A stretch of 8,677 nt of DNA from Bacillota bacterium (GTDB lineage: Bacteria; Bacillota; Syntrophomonadia; Syntrophomonadales; Syntrophomonadaceae), in the NCBI GenBank assembly GCA_017861475.1, contig JAGFXV010000183.1, positions 1 to 8,677 of the forward strand. The letters are read 5' to 3'. The translations under genes and the position numbers were made by a program. The notes under the pieces were generated by a model. The model saw only the letters and a list, made by a program, of their open reading frames with translations, did no database searches and had not been told where the DNA came from. Shown here piece after piece: positions 1 through 7,684 of this stretch (its first letter is position 1; every line of letters begins with the position of its first letter).

Positions 1-1995
1 AACGTCAAAGATGATGAAATCACAGGCGTAACCTCCATGCGCAATTATCAGCAGAGCCCCGTCAACAACGGTGCGCTATGTGTTAAGGGACGTTTTGGCT
101 GGGACTTTGTAAATTCTCCGGAAAGACTAACCACTCCAATGATAAGAGAGAATGGGGACTTAAGACCGGCTTCCTGGGATGAAGCACTGGACTTTGCCGC
201 CGGGAAGATCAAAGAAATTAAGGGAAAATACGGCCCGGATTCACTCGCCATGTTTTCCTCGGCGCGTATGACCAACGAAGAAAACTATCTGGCGCAAAAA
301 TTAATGCGCGCAGTCATCGGCACGAACAATGTTGATCACTGCGCCCGTCTCTGACACTCCGTTACTGTCGCCGGTCTGGGGGCAGCATTCGGGAGTGGCG
401 CAATGACCAACTCCATTAATGAGTTACAAAACGATGCCAAAGCCATCTTTTTGATTGGCACCAACACCACCGACAATCATCCGGTTATCGGTTATAAGAT
501 CAAGAGCAATGTTCGCAAGAACGGCGCCAAACTGATCGTAGCCGACCCGCGCCGGATAGACCTGGCGGAAATGGCGGATGTCTACATGCAGTTCAGACCA
601 GGTACCGACGTTGCCCTGGTCAACGCCATGATGAACGTGATTATCAGTGAAGGTCTGCTGGATAAAGAATTCGTAGCCAACCGTACTGAGAATTACGATG
701 CCATGGCGGCAGTTGTAGCCAATTATACGCCGGAAGCAGCAGAGAAAATTACCGGCGTTCCTGCCAGTGATATCCGTAAAGCCGCCCGTATCTATGCCGA
801 AGCAGAAGTTGCTTCGATTTGCTATGCCATGGGCTTGACCCAGCACAGCACCGGTACGGACAATGTTAAAACCATGTGCAACCTGGCCTTGCTTACCGGC
901 AATTTGGGCAAAGCCGGGGGCGGCGTAAATCCGTTGCGGGGGCAAAACAATGTGCAGGGAGCCTGCGATATGGGCGCATTGCCGGTCAGTTATCCTGCTT
1001 ACCAGGCTGTAAGCAATGCTGAAGTACGAGAAAAATTCGAAAAGGCCTGGGGCGTAAGCCTTTCTCCCAATAATGGAGTTACTCTGACCAAAGCGATCAA
1101 TATGGCCCATCACGGTGAGATCAAAAGCATTATTGTAATTGGTGAAAATCCCATGGTTAGTGATCCGGACCTGCACCACGTGGAAGAAGCCCTGGAAAAC
1201 CTTGAGTTCCTCATGGTCCAGGATATTTTCCTGACGGAAACTGCACTGAAAGCGGATGTGGTATTCCCAGGTGTAAGCTTTGCGGAAAAAGACGGGACTT
1301 TCTCCAATACCGAAAGAAGAGTGCAAAGAGTACGCCAGGCCATCAATCCTCGCGGAGATGCCCGCCCGGACTGGCAGATCATCAGCGAACTGGCTACCCG
1401 TCTGGGTTATCCGATGAGTTATGCTTCGCCGGAAGAAATTTTCAATGAAATGCGCACGGTCACTCCCTCCTATGCGGGAATAACCTATGAGCGTATCGAT
1501 GAATGCGGCTTGCATTGGCCTTGCCCGACGGAAGAACATCCCGGCACGCCTATTTTGCACAAGGAAAAATTCAATCGTGGACTGGGATTGTTCCACGCCA
1601 TCGACTTCAAGGAAGCAGCTGAGTTGCCGGATGCAGAATATCCGATCCTGTTGACCACCGGACGCAGTCTGTATCATTATCATACCGGCACCATGACTCG
1701 CCGCTCGGTTGGACTGGATGCCATTCAGCCGGAAAATGAACTGCAGATCCACCCCAATAAAGCAGCCGAGCTGGGCATCAATGACGGTGAAAAAGTCAGG
1801 GTCATTTCCAGACGCGGCAGTATTGAGCTGAAAGCCAGAGTGACAGACATTGTAGAAGAAGACGTGGTATTCACCTTCTTCCATTTTTCCGAAGCTGCGG
1901 CGAATGTACTGACCAATGCAGCTCCCGAATCACTGGATCCGGTAGCCGGGATTCCGGAGTATAAGGTGTCTGCAGTAAAAATCGAGAAGATCTAG
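1..1995 (+). CDS. fdhA: Formate dehydrogenase catalytic subunit, selenocysteine-containing, 5'-truncated by the window edge
   Basis: This is the Mo/W-bis-pterin subunit that oxidises formate to CO2 or runs in reverse. The frame is open from base 1 to the TAG at 1993-1995 except for a UGA at 352-354, in the context CARL-UGA-HS. That matches the CARV-Sec-H active site of Escherichia coli FdhF, so I read one 664-residue fragment with selenocysteine at window residue 118, not two genes. Other family marks are Cys27 in ALCVKG (last [4Fe-4S] ligand, followed by the conserved Lys), the His after Sec, and NPLRGQNNVQGACDMG with the active-site Arg at 937-939. The Sec-to-Arg spacing is 195 residues, against 193 in FdhF. 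Comparison with FdhF suggests the window starts just after the CxxCxxxC part of the cluster site; extra N-terminal Fe-S domains, as in clostridial FdhA, could lie outside. The C-terminal molydopterin-binding domain is complete. ATG codons at 37 and 403 are internal methionines. A convergent terminator follows. Confidence 0.95.
352..390 (+). promoter_or_regulatory. Selenocysteine UGA codon with bacterial SECIS-like hairpin
   Basis: The UGA at 352-354 is followed by a hairpin within the coding sequence. Its outer stem is CUG (365-367) with CAG (383-385), its inner C-rich arm (369-372) faces a G-rich arm (378-382) with one G-G mismatch, and its loop is GGUCU (373-377). Counting the U of UGA as 1, the bulge/wobble U is at 17 (base 368) and the loop G and U are at 23 and 24 (374, 375). 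These are the positions SelB recognises in the E. coli fdhF element, as I recall it. SelB, SelA and tRNA-Sec genes must lie elsewhere in the genome. I paired the structure by hand and did not compute a folding energy. Confidence 0.85.
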
Positions 1996-2020
1996 TTCTC
2001 ATTTCATAATACTTATCAAT

Positions 2021-2056
2021 AAAAAGACGGCCTCACTACAGAGGCCGTCTTTTTTT
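2021..2056. terminator. Bidirectional intrinsic terminator between convergent fdhA and hydF
   Basis: A near-perfect inverted repeat AAAAAGACGGCCTC / GAGGCCGTCTTTTT surrounds a six-base loop (2035-2040). The T run ends at 2056 for + strand transcripts, and the A run at 2021-2025 gives a U run for - strand transcripts. It starts about 25 bases after the fdhA stop and lies about 20 bases beyond the hydF stop, so it can serve both genes. Confidence 0.9.
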
Positions 2057-2078
2057 GCAAAAAACTGTATCCTTACAA

Positions 2079-3308
2079 TTAACTATTATTTACAAGGTCC
2101 TGCAGTTCAGGGAAGGGACGTATAACTCTGGGGAGCACGCCCTGCACATAGGAAATGGCGATACCGTAATTGGTAATGGGAATGCCCAGGTCAGCAGCAG
2201 CTTGCAGACGGTTGCCATAGGCGGTACGGCTGATGGTACAGCCACCGCATTGCAAGATCAGGCTGTAATCCTTGATATCCAACGGAAAAGATGGTCCCGC
2301 TGCCGTATCAAACTGCAGTTTCTTGCCCGTATAATTTGCTATCCAGCGAGGTATTTTTACCCGGCCGATATCGTCAGCCATGGCATGGTGAGTACAGGCT
2401 TCGGCAATCAGGATCTTGTCACCGTTTTGCAGTTTATCGATGGTTTGCACCCCGTTGACCATCTGGCGGAGATCGCCTTTAAAACGGGAAAATACCGTGG
2501 AAAAAGTGGTCAAAGGGACGTCTTCCGGTACATCGCCAGCAACCTTTAATACCACCTGGGAATCCGTAATGACCAGGTCGGGCGGCACCACCAATTTATC
2601 CAGGGTGTCGGCCAGCTCACGTTCCTTGACCACAATAGCGTTGGCATCATTATCCAGTATGTCACGGATGGTCTGCACCTGCGGCAATATCAGTCTGCCC
2701 TTGGGCGCGCCCAGGTCGAGGGGGACCACCAGTAAAACCAGGTCACCGGCTTTAATAATATCGCCGATGATGGAAGGTTCCTCCAGGCCGCTGACATTTT
2801 TTAATTCCCGGATCTTCTGCTTCAAGTCGGATATGCCTTTATTATTTACCGCCATGGTAGTTACGTAATCAAGTTTTCTTGCCTGCAGCACCTTTTCAAT
2901 TTCACTGTAATCAACACAATCAGTTTTATTGAGCACAACGATGACCGGTTTTTGTTTACCCTGCAGGGTGGCGACCAGTTCTTCTTCGAAGTCGGTCCAT
3001 TGGCCGTCGCCGATAACGATCAGCCCAACATCGGCATCTTTGATTACAGCGTTGGTTTTTTCGATGCGTTTTTGCCCAAGTTCACCAATATCATCGATCC
3101 CGGCCGTATCAATGACCAGACAAGGCCCCAAAGGATTTATTTCCACTGCTTTATCGACTGGGTCGGTGGTGGTACCGGCTTGGTCGGAGACGATGGCCAG
3201 ATCATATCCCACCAGGGCATTGAGCAGGGAGGATTTGCCTGCGTTGCGCCGGCCCAGGAAAGCAATGGCGATACGCATTCCTTTCGATGTTTCATTCAGA
3301 TTGCTCAT
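2079..3308 (-). CDS. hydF: [FeFe]-hydrogenase maturation GTPase HydF
   Basis: HydF is the cytoplasmic scaffold on which the 2Fe subcluster of the H-cluster is assembled before transfer to apo-HydA. The 409 residues are the normal family length. The N-terminal Ras-like GTPase domain shows the P-loop GRRNAGKSS (19-27), the switch threonines TTT (46-48), DTAG (67-70) and NKTD (127-130). The C-terminal Fe-S domain shows Cys305-x-His307 and Cys354-x-x-Cys357, the CxH...CxxC pattern of the family with 46 residues between His307 and Cys354. The residue before Cys354 is Gln, where many HydF proteins have His. The start at 3308 abuts the aspA TAA with no gap. An AGGGGAG ribosome binding site lies about 9 bases upstream, inside the end of aspA, so translation is probably coupled. 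It is the last gene of the operon and is followed by the shared terminator. Confidence 0.96.
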   Translation of the reverse strand: MSNLNETSKGMRIAIAFLGRRNAGKSSLLNALVGYDLAIVSDQAGTTTDPVDKAVEINPLGPCLVIDTAGIDDIGELGQKRIEKTNAVIKDADVGLIVIGDGQWTDFEEELVATLQGKQKPVIVVLNKTDCVDYSEIEKVLQARKLDYVTTMAVNNKGISDLKQKIRELKNVSGLEEPSIIGDIIKAGDLVLLVVPLDLGAPKGRLILPQVQTIRDILDNDANAIVVKERELADTLDKLVVPPDLVITDSQVVLKVAGDVPEDVPLTTFSTVFSRFKGDLRQMVNGVQTIDKLQNGDKILIAEACTHHAMADDIGRVKIPRWIANYTGKKLQFDTAAGPSFPLDIKDYSLILQCGGCTISRTAYGNRLQAAADLGIPITNYGIAISYVQGVLPRVIRPFPELQDLVNNS

Positions 3309-4530
3309 TTAGTCAGTCTCCCCTAACGTAAGCAAATTTTCAGCAGTCAATATGTTGTCCAATTCGGTTGGGTCAAGAAATCCCAACGCGGCATTGGCCT
3401 GTTTGATATCCAGGTGGTTTTCCTGCATGTATTTCCAGATGGCTTCCGCTCTCGTATAACCCAGGTTTGGGATCAAAGCTGTAACCAGGGCATTGGAACG
3501 GTAAAAATTAGCCTGTAATCGTTCTTCATTGGCACTAATGTCATTGATACAATACTGACAGGTTTTTCTATCGACCCTTTGCAGGATCTGTATGGACTCA
3601 ATCAGCGTATAGGTGATCAGCGGCAGAAAAGGATTTAACTCCAGATGACCGCTGCTCACCGCCTGGGCAATCATGCTGTCGTTGCCCAGCACTTTGAGAC
3701 CGGCCTGTACCATTAACTCAGGCATGACCGGATTTACCTTGCCGGGCATGATGCTTGATCCCCGCAGCAAAGGCTTCAGACTTATTTCTCCACAGTCATC
3801 GGCAGACAAGTAACGCAGATCATTGGCAATTTTGATCAGATTGCTGGCGTGGGCGCGAATGATCCCGCTGACTTCCACATAAGCGTCATTGTTGCTGGTT
3901 GCTTCCAACAGATTTTCCGCCCGGGCAATGCGCAGGCCGGTTATTTTTCGCAGATTATCGATGACCCGGAAAATATACTGACGGGGCGCCGTAATGCCGG
4001 TCCCCACAGCAGTGCCGCCAATGTTTACCACCTTGATGCGCTCGAGTGATTTATATACCCGCCAGCGATCCCGGGCGACCGCTTCCGCCCAGGCGCCAAA
4101 CTCCATCCCCAGTGAAACCGGGACAGCTGCCTGGTATTGGGTCCGCCCTGATTTGAGCAGACCGGCATAAGTGCGTTCCTTTTCCTGCAAGGCCAGCTGC
4201 AGTTTTTCAATGGCAGTCATTGACATTAAAGTTTGTTGCCGTACCGGCACCGCCCTGCAGGGGATCGACCACCATATGGGCATCCAGTTCGCCCTGTTCC
4301 ATCAACATGGCAGCCTGCAGCAGGGCATCAGCTTTGTCGCTGTCCATATGTCCCAGTTGTTTCATCGTCAGGATCGCCGCCTGTTTGACCTGGGCCAGGC
4401 TTTTTATAAAAATGCGCTGCCAGCGATAGCCGGAAACATCAAAAAGATTTACCGCCCGCAAAGTGGCCAGACCATAATAAACATCGTCCGGCAGTTTTTC
4501 TTCCCCTATATAATCACTTTCCCAACGCAT
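3309..4530 (-). pseudogene. aspA: Aspartate ammonia-lyase, broken by an internal deletion with frameshift
   Basis: AspA deaminates L-aspartate to fumarate and ammonia. The 5' part (4530 to about 4216) encodes the N-terminal domain with DVYYGLATLRAV and DPLQGGAGTATN, then hits a stop at 4207-4209. From about 4224 the reading continues one frame over with TAIEKLQ, GRTQ (4137-4148), the flexible loop GSSIMPGKVNPVMPE (starting at 3761) and a full C-terminus to 3309. Compared from memory with Bacillus AspB, about 53 residues are missing at the join. They include the HVNMSQSTND segment that binds substrate. The two pieces total about 405 residues, against about 470 for the family. The rest shows no other damage, and the start has a good AGGGAGGG site about 5 bases upstream. 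The gene sits 54 bases after hydG and directly against hydF. A recent inactivating deletion or an assembly collapse are both possible; a programmed frameshift would not restore the missing residues. Confidence 0.85.
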
Positions 4531-4584
4531 GTCAACCCTCCCTTGTCGGTTGATCTTAATGGTTAAAATTTATCTGTTTCCCGT

Positions 4585-6003
4585 TTAAAATCTGAAATCA
4601 CGCTGGCCTTGTTCGATCGCAGTCAGATTTTTCATGGCGATCGCTCTGATTTTTTCATTGGGAACATTTCTAAGTTCTTCGGTAATTAATCTTTCCCCGG
4701 TTTGTCTGGTTTCTTCAGCAGCATAATCTTCCGTATATTCCTTCAAAGTCATGAGTGCATTGGGGTGACAGCAGTTCTGGATCTGCCCCGTTTTGGACAA
4801 CTGCATAAAACGGTCGCCGGTCCTGCCTTCGCGGTAGCAGGCGGTACAAAAGCTGGGGATATAACCAAGCTGCATCAGCCACAACACGACTTGATCAAGC
4901 GTTCTTCGATCGCTTACATCAAACTGCTCGGATTTTTCATCTTCCGGTTCCGGTTCCACATAGCCGCCCACACTGGTTCTCGAACCGCCGCTAATTTGGG
5001 AGATGCCGAGCTTTAATACTCGTTCGCGGCATTTTTGACTTTCGCGGGTGGAAACAATCATGCCCGTATAGGGGACGGCAATACGGATACAGGCCACGAT
5101 TTTGGCAAAAGTATCATCGTCAATACCGTTGTCAAACGAACTGGCATCAATATCATCCGCATGTCTGATCCTGGGTACGCTGATCGTATGTGGCCCGACC
5201 CCAAATGCAGCTTCCAGATGTTCGCCGTGCATCAACAGGGCAGCAAATTCATAGCGATACAGTTCCAGTCCGAACAGCACGCCCAATCCGACATCATCAA
5301 TTCCGCCCTGCATGGCACGATCCATGGCCTCGGTATGATAGGCATAATTATGTTTGGGTCCGGTAGGATGAAGCTTTTCGTAACTTTCTTTATGATACGT
5401 TTCCTGGAACAGGATATAGGTGCCGATCCCGGCATCCTTTAATTTTTTATAATTTTCCACTGTGGTGGCGGCAATATTTACATTGACCCGGCGGATGGAA
5501 CCGTTTTTATGTTTTACGCTGTAAATCGTTTCGATCGATTCCAGAATATATTCGATCGGGTTCATGGTCGGATGTTCACCGGCTTCAATCGCCAGCCGCT
5601 TGTGGCCCATATCCTGCAGGGCAGTGACTTCGCGCCGGATATCCTCCTGGCTGAGTTTTTTACGGGAGATATGTTTGTTTTTCAGGTGATAGGGGCAATA
5701 AACGCAACCATTGACGCAGTAATTGGACAGATACAGCGGTGCAAACATGACAATGCGGTTGCCGTAGATGTCTTTTTTGAGCTGCTCGGCCAGTTGGTAT
5801 ATTTCCTGATTTTTTTCCTCAAGGTCACAATCCAGCAAAACAGCTGCCTCCCGGTGGGAGAGACCTTTCTTCAGTTTGGCTTTGGCCAAAATTGAGTCAA
5901 TCAGTTCAGCATTACTTTTGTTTTGCCGGGCATACTCGAGGGTTGCTATGATCTCTTCATGAGAAATGAATTCTTCGGCTTGGGGTGATTTAGGATCGTA
6001 CAT
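4585..6003 (-). CDS. hydG: [FeFe]-hydrogenase maturase HydG, radical SAM tyrosine lyase
   Basis: HydG cleaves tyrosine to p-cresol and dehydroglycine and turns the latter into the CO and CN- ligands of the H-cluster, delivered as an Fe(CO)2(CN)-cysteine synthon. The 472 residues match the family. The radical-SAM cluster motif is CVNGCVYC (Cys96, Cys100, Cys103; CX3CX2C). The HydG-specific C-terminal auxiliary cluster motif CX2CX22C is present as Cys386, Cys389 and Cys412 (CTAC ... NCCHPN). This distinguishes it from the related thiamine enzyme ThiH, which lacks the C-terminal site. The start at 6003 has GGGAG about 8 bases upstream. The gene is third in the operon, 71 bases after hydE and 54 before the aspA remnant. 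All expected cluster ligands are present, so I expect it to be active. Confidence 0.97.
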   Translation of the reverse strand: MYDPKSPQAEEFISHEEIIATLEYARQNKSNAELIDSILAKAKLKKGLSHREAAVLLDCDLEEKNQEIYQLAEQLKKDIYGNRIVMFAPLYLSNYCVNGCVYCPYHLKNKHISRKKLSQEDIRREVTALQDMGHKRLAIEAGEHPTMNPIEYILESIETIYSVKHKNGSIRRVNVNIAATTVENYKKLKDAGIGTYILFQETYHKESYEKLHPTGPKHNYAYHTEAMDRAMQGGIDDVGLGVLFGLELYRYEFAALLMHGEHLEAAFGVGPHTISVPRIRHADDIDASSFDNGIDDDTFAKIVACIRIAVPYTGMIVSTRESQKCRERVLKLGISQISGGSRTSVGGYVEPEPEDEKSEQFDVSDRRTLDQVVLWLMQLGYIPSFCTACYREGRTGDRFMQLSKTGQIQNCCHPNALMTLKEYTEDYAAEETRQTGERLITEELRNVPNEKIRAIAMKNLTAIEQGQRDFRF

Positions 6004-6074
6004 TACAATTCTCCCTTCTTAAGCGGGTCAGGACGTAAGACCTTTCCCTTCAGTGAAAAATAAAAAAAAATAAT

Positions 6075-7118
6075 TTATCCGGTTTTTTTATAGTCTCCCC
6101 GGTCGACAACGATGCGGTAACCTATTTTATCGATTTTGCGCTGCAGTTCGTGGAAACCTTCCACCGCTTCGTCTTCCGTGCAGATTTTATTGTCATAGAG
6201 CAAATATTTTCTCCTGACTTCCAACGGGGAAAGGTTGGGCATGACCACATTGGCGCCTGCCATAATACCTAGTTCCCGTCCCTGGGGATGGATCGTTCCC
6301 AGGGCAGTGGTCGATGGCAGCAGCGCGTTGGGCAGTACCAGCCGGACCAGTCCCAGCATGAACATTGTCATCTCCAGCGAACCGGCAGGTTCTTCTGCAA
6401 ACGGGGTATCATGATGCGGTATGAACGGCCCGATACCTACCATTTCCGGATCAAATTCATGCATAAATAAAATATCTTCGGCCAGACATTCGGCAGCTTG
6501 ATAAGGCGAGCCTACCATGATCCCGCAGCCGACTTGAAACCCAATCTCTTTCAGATCGTAGAGGCATTGCCTGCGATTTGCAAACGACATCGATCCGGGA
6601 TGCAATTTATTATAGTGCGTCTCATCAGCGGTTTCGTGCCGCAGCAGATAGCGATCGGCCCCGGCTTGGTAGTAAGCCTGATAGCTGGCATGACTTTTTT
6701 CTCCCAGGGATAGCGTCAGCGCGCAGTCAGGATAGCTGCTCTTGATGGCGCCGATCATAGTACAAATTCGATCATCAGTGAAATACGGGTCTTCTCCGCC
6801 CTGCAGCACGAAGGTACGGAACCCCAGTTCATATCCCGTTTGACAGCATGCAAGCACCTGTTCGTCTGTCAGCCGGTAACGTTCGATATTACGGTTGCTT
6901 TTCCTTATTCCGCAGTAGAAGCAATCATTTTTGCAGAAATTGGTCAATTCGATCAGGCCGCGGATATAAATATCGTTGCCAAAATTTTTGCGACGCACGG
7001 CGACCGCTTTGGCAAACAGATATTGATCCAGCTCCGGATTTCGATTGGAAATCAGGGCAACCAATTCTTGTTTGCTTAAAATATGCTCTCTTTCTAATTT
7101 GTCAATCAGCGTTTTCAT
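6075..7118 (-). CDS. hydE: [FeFe]-hydrogenase maturase HydE, radical SAM protein
   Basis: HydE is the radical SAM enzyme that acts on the HydG product on the way to the 2Fe subcluster. The TIM-barrel protein carries CKNDCFYC (CX3CX2C) about 62 residues from the start and the HydE-like segments VLQGGEDPY, LSLGE, DRYLLRHETA, VGIGPFIPHHDTP and ALGTIHPQGRE. The second [2Fe-2S] site that Thermotoga HydE binds at its C-terminus is not complete here; only a lone Cys in NKICTED remains. That site is known not to be conserved or essential. I chose the ATG at 7118 because GATGGTGG lies 5 bases upstream. The ATG at 7130 would add MVVK but has no clear ribosome binding site. The start overlaps the end of the preceding gene by 17 bases, suggesting translational coupling. 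No terminator follows; 71 bases, including a T-rich stretch in the transcript, lead to hydG. Confidence 0.95.
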   Translation of the reverse strand: MKTLIDKLEREHILSKQELVALISNRNPELDQYLFAKAVAVRRKNFGNDIYIRGLIELTNFCKNDCFYCGIRKSNRNIERYRLTDEQVLACCQTGYELGFRTFVLQGGEDPYFTDDRICTMIGAIKSSYPDCALTLSLGEKSHASYQAYYQAGADRYLLRHETADETHYNKLHPGSMSFANRRQCLYDLKEIGFQVGCGIMVGSPYQAAECLAEDILFMHEFDPEMVGIGPFIPHHDTPFAEEPAGSLEMTMFMLGLVRLVLPNALLPSTTALGTIHPQGRELGIMAGANVVMPNLSPLEVRRKYLLYDNKICTEDEAVEGFHELQRKIDKIGYRIVVDRGDYKKTG

Positions 7119-7386
7119 TTTTACCACCATCGTTTTTGCCAGGCTGTTTGGCGTATACTACTTTGGAACTGACCCCGGGAAGCATGCCTAATTTACCTGA
7201 AAGTGTACTGATAATATCTCCCGGCGCATCCACTGCGATACTGATGATGCTGATGTTTTTCCGATCATAGGGGAGCCCCATTCTGCCAATGATATATTGC
7301 CCAAATTGATGCAGGATGCGGTTTAGTTTTTCTACCGAACCGGCATCTTCGACGATAATTGCGATGATGGCTACTCTTGTTTCCAT
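7102..7386 (-). CDS. TM1266-family putative iron-only hydrogenase system regulator
   Basis: This small 94-residue protein resembles the TM1266 family, an ACT-like/NikR-C-like fold that is repeatedly found next to hydEFG and annotated as a putative hydrogenase system regulator. Its molecular role is not established. Visible family traits are the start METRVAIIAIIVED, then NRILHQFGQYIIGRMGLPY, a strand-rich ISIISIAVDAP segment and GKLGMLPGVSSKVVY. There is no helix-turn-helix, so direct DNA binding is not evident. The ATG at 7386 is chosen because GAGGTG lies about 5 bases upstream and homology begins there. An upstream ATG at 7434 would add 16 residues encoded across the leader hairpin and is unlikely. 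The gene is first in the operon and overlaps hydE by 17 bases. The Lys/Asn-rich tail (KNDGGKNENAD) looks like a disordered extension. Confidence 0.88.
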   Translation of the reverse strand: METRVAIIAIIVEDAGSVEKLNRILHQFGQYIIGRMGLPYDRKNISIISIAVDAPGDIISTLSGKLGMLPGVSSKVVYAKQPGKNDGGKNENAD

Positions 7387-7391
7387 TTCAA

Positions 7392-7397
7392 CACCTC
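7392..7397 (-). promoter_or_regulatory. Ribosome binding site that fixes the start of the TM1266-like gene
   Basis: GAGGTG on the - strand lies 5 bases before the ATG at 7386. The longer reading from 7434 would need translation to start inside the terminator-like hairpin and has no such site, so the shorter protein is preferred. Confidence 0.7.
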
Positions 7398-7404
7398 TTC
7401 TCGT

Positions 7405-7432
7405 AAAAATAAAAAAGCGCCCGGTAAGGCGC
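7405..7432 (-). terminator. Terminator-like hairpin in the leader of the maturation operon (possible attenuator)
   Basis: In the - strand transcript, GCGCC (7432-7428) pairs with GGCGC (7421-7417) around a six-base loop. It is followed by U6, A and U5 (7416-7405). The hairpin sits between the predicted promoter and the ribosome binding site of the first operon gene, not after a gene, so readthrough would be needed for hydEGF expression. The stem is short (5 GC pairs) and may be leaky. A segment GUAAGG (7461-7456) upstream could pair with CCUUAC (7429-7424), which overlaps the 5' arm and loop. Confidence 0.5.
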
Positions 7433-7542
7433 ATAAATACACATGGATCTTTTGCCCTTACACCTCAGAAAAATCTTCGCGTGTCAGATTAATTTATGAT
7501 CGCTTTATTACAAGAAACATCTCATAACGCAGCAGTATCAGT

Positions 7543-7584
7543 TGTCATCATTATAGTATCACACGCTTGTGAAAAAATAAACAA
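7543..7584 (-). promoter_or_regulatory. Candidate promoter of the TM1266-hydE-hydG-aspA-hydF operon
   Basis: A perfect TATAAT -10 box lies at 7555-7550 on the - strand. It sits in the only sizeable gap (about 250 bases between the hydA end and the first maturation gene) and is preceded by a T-rich stretch. No good -35 box is found: 17 bases upstream reads ATTTTT, and the better TTGTTT (7584-7579) is 23 bases away, which is too far. The weak -35 suggests an activator-dependent or regulated promoter. The start of transcription would be near 7543, giving a leader of about 157 bases. Confidence 0.45.
7559..7572. promoter_or_regulatory. Inverted repeat TCACA-N4-TGTGA between the -35 and -10 regions; possible operator
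   Basis: A perfect palindrome of two 5-base arms with a 4-base centre (CGCT on the + strand) lies 3 bases upstream of the TATAAT. Its place in the promoter spacer fits a repressor site. The arms resemble half-sites of the CRP/FNR and Rex families in base content, but the arrangement is not the classical TGTGA-N6-TCACA, so I name no regulator. Confidence 0.35.
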
Positions 7585-7642
7585 GATTGTGCTGGCGGTA
7601 AAAGCTTTAATTTTTAATACTCATGGATATTGGATAAAGCAA

Positions 7643-7677
7643 AAAAAACGCTTACCCGAAAAGGGTAAGCGTTTTTT
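7643..7677 (-). terminator. Intrinsic terminator after hydA
   Basis: A 15-base inverted repeat is centred on a GAAAA loop (7658-7662 on the + strand). CGCTTACCC (7649-7657) pairs with GGGTAAGCG (7663-7671), extended by A6 and T6. On the - strand the run of As at 7641-7648 becomes a U tract. It begins 8 bases beyond the hydA stop and separates hydA from the maturation operon. Confidence 0.93.
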
Positions 7678-7684
7678 GATAGCC

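Noticed and set aside
424..1884. A 486-residue open frame on the - strand opposite fdhA
   Set aside because: It mirrors the strongly conserved fdhA coding frame, has no recognisable domain or ribosome binding site evidence, and its composition fits an antisense shadow.
403..1995. A separate gene starting at ATG 403
   Set aside because: Homology to FdhF runs unbroken through the UGA and the 48 bases before this ATG, and there is no intergenic gap; it is the same gene after selenocysteine.
2055..2549. A 164-residue + strand open frame overlapping hydF
   Set aside because: It is antisense to a full-length, well-conserved hydF and starts right behind the terminator; no homology recognised.
4207..4283. 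Programmed ribosomal frameshift in aspA
   Set aside because: A shift in frame would not supply the roughly 53 missing residues, and no slippery site with a downstream structure is apparent.
4171..4566. A 131-residue + strand open frame opposite the aspA remnant
   Set aside because: Its sequence is the antisense of clear AspA coding sequence; no independent evidence for a gene.
6004..6074. Possible terminator or hairpin between hydE and hydG
   Set aside because: There is a T-rich run in the transcript but no stable stem before it. A GGTC/GACC pair further on has only 4 base pairs, so I see only an ordinary operon gap.
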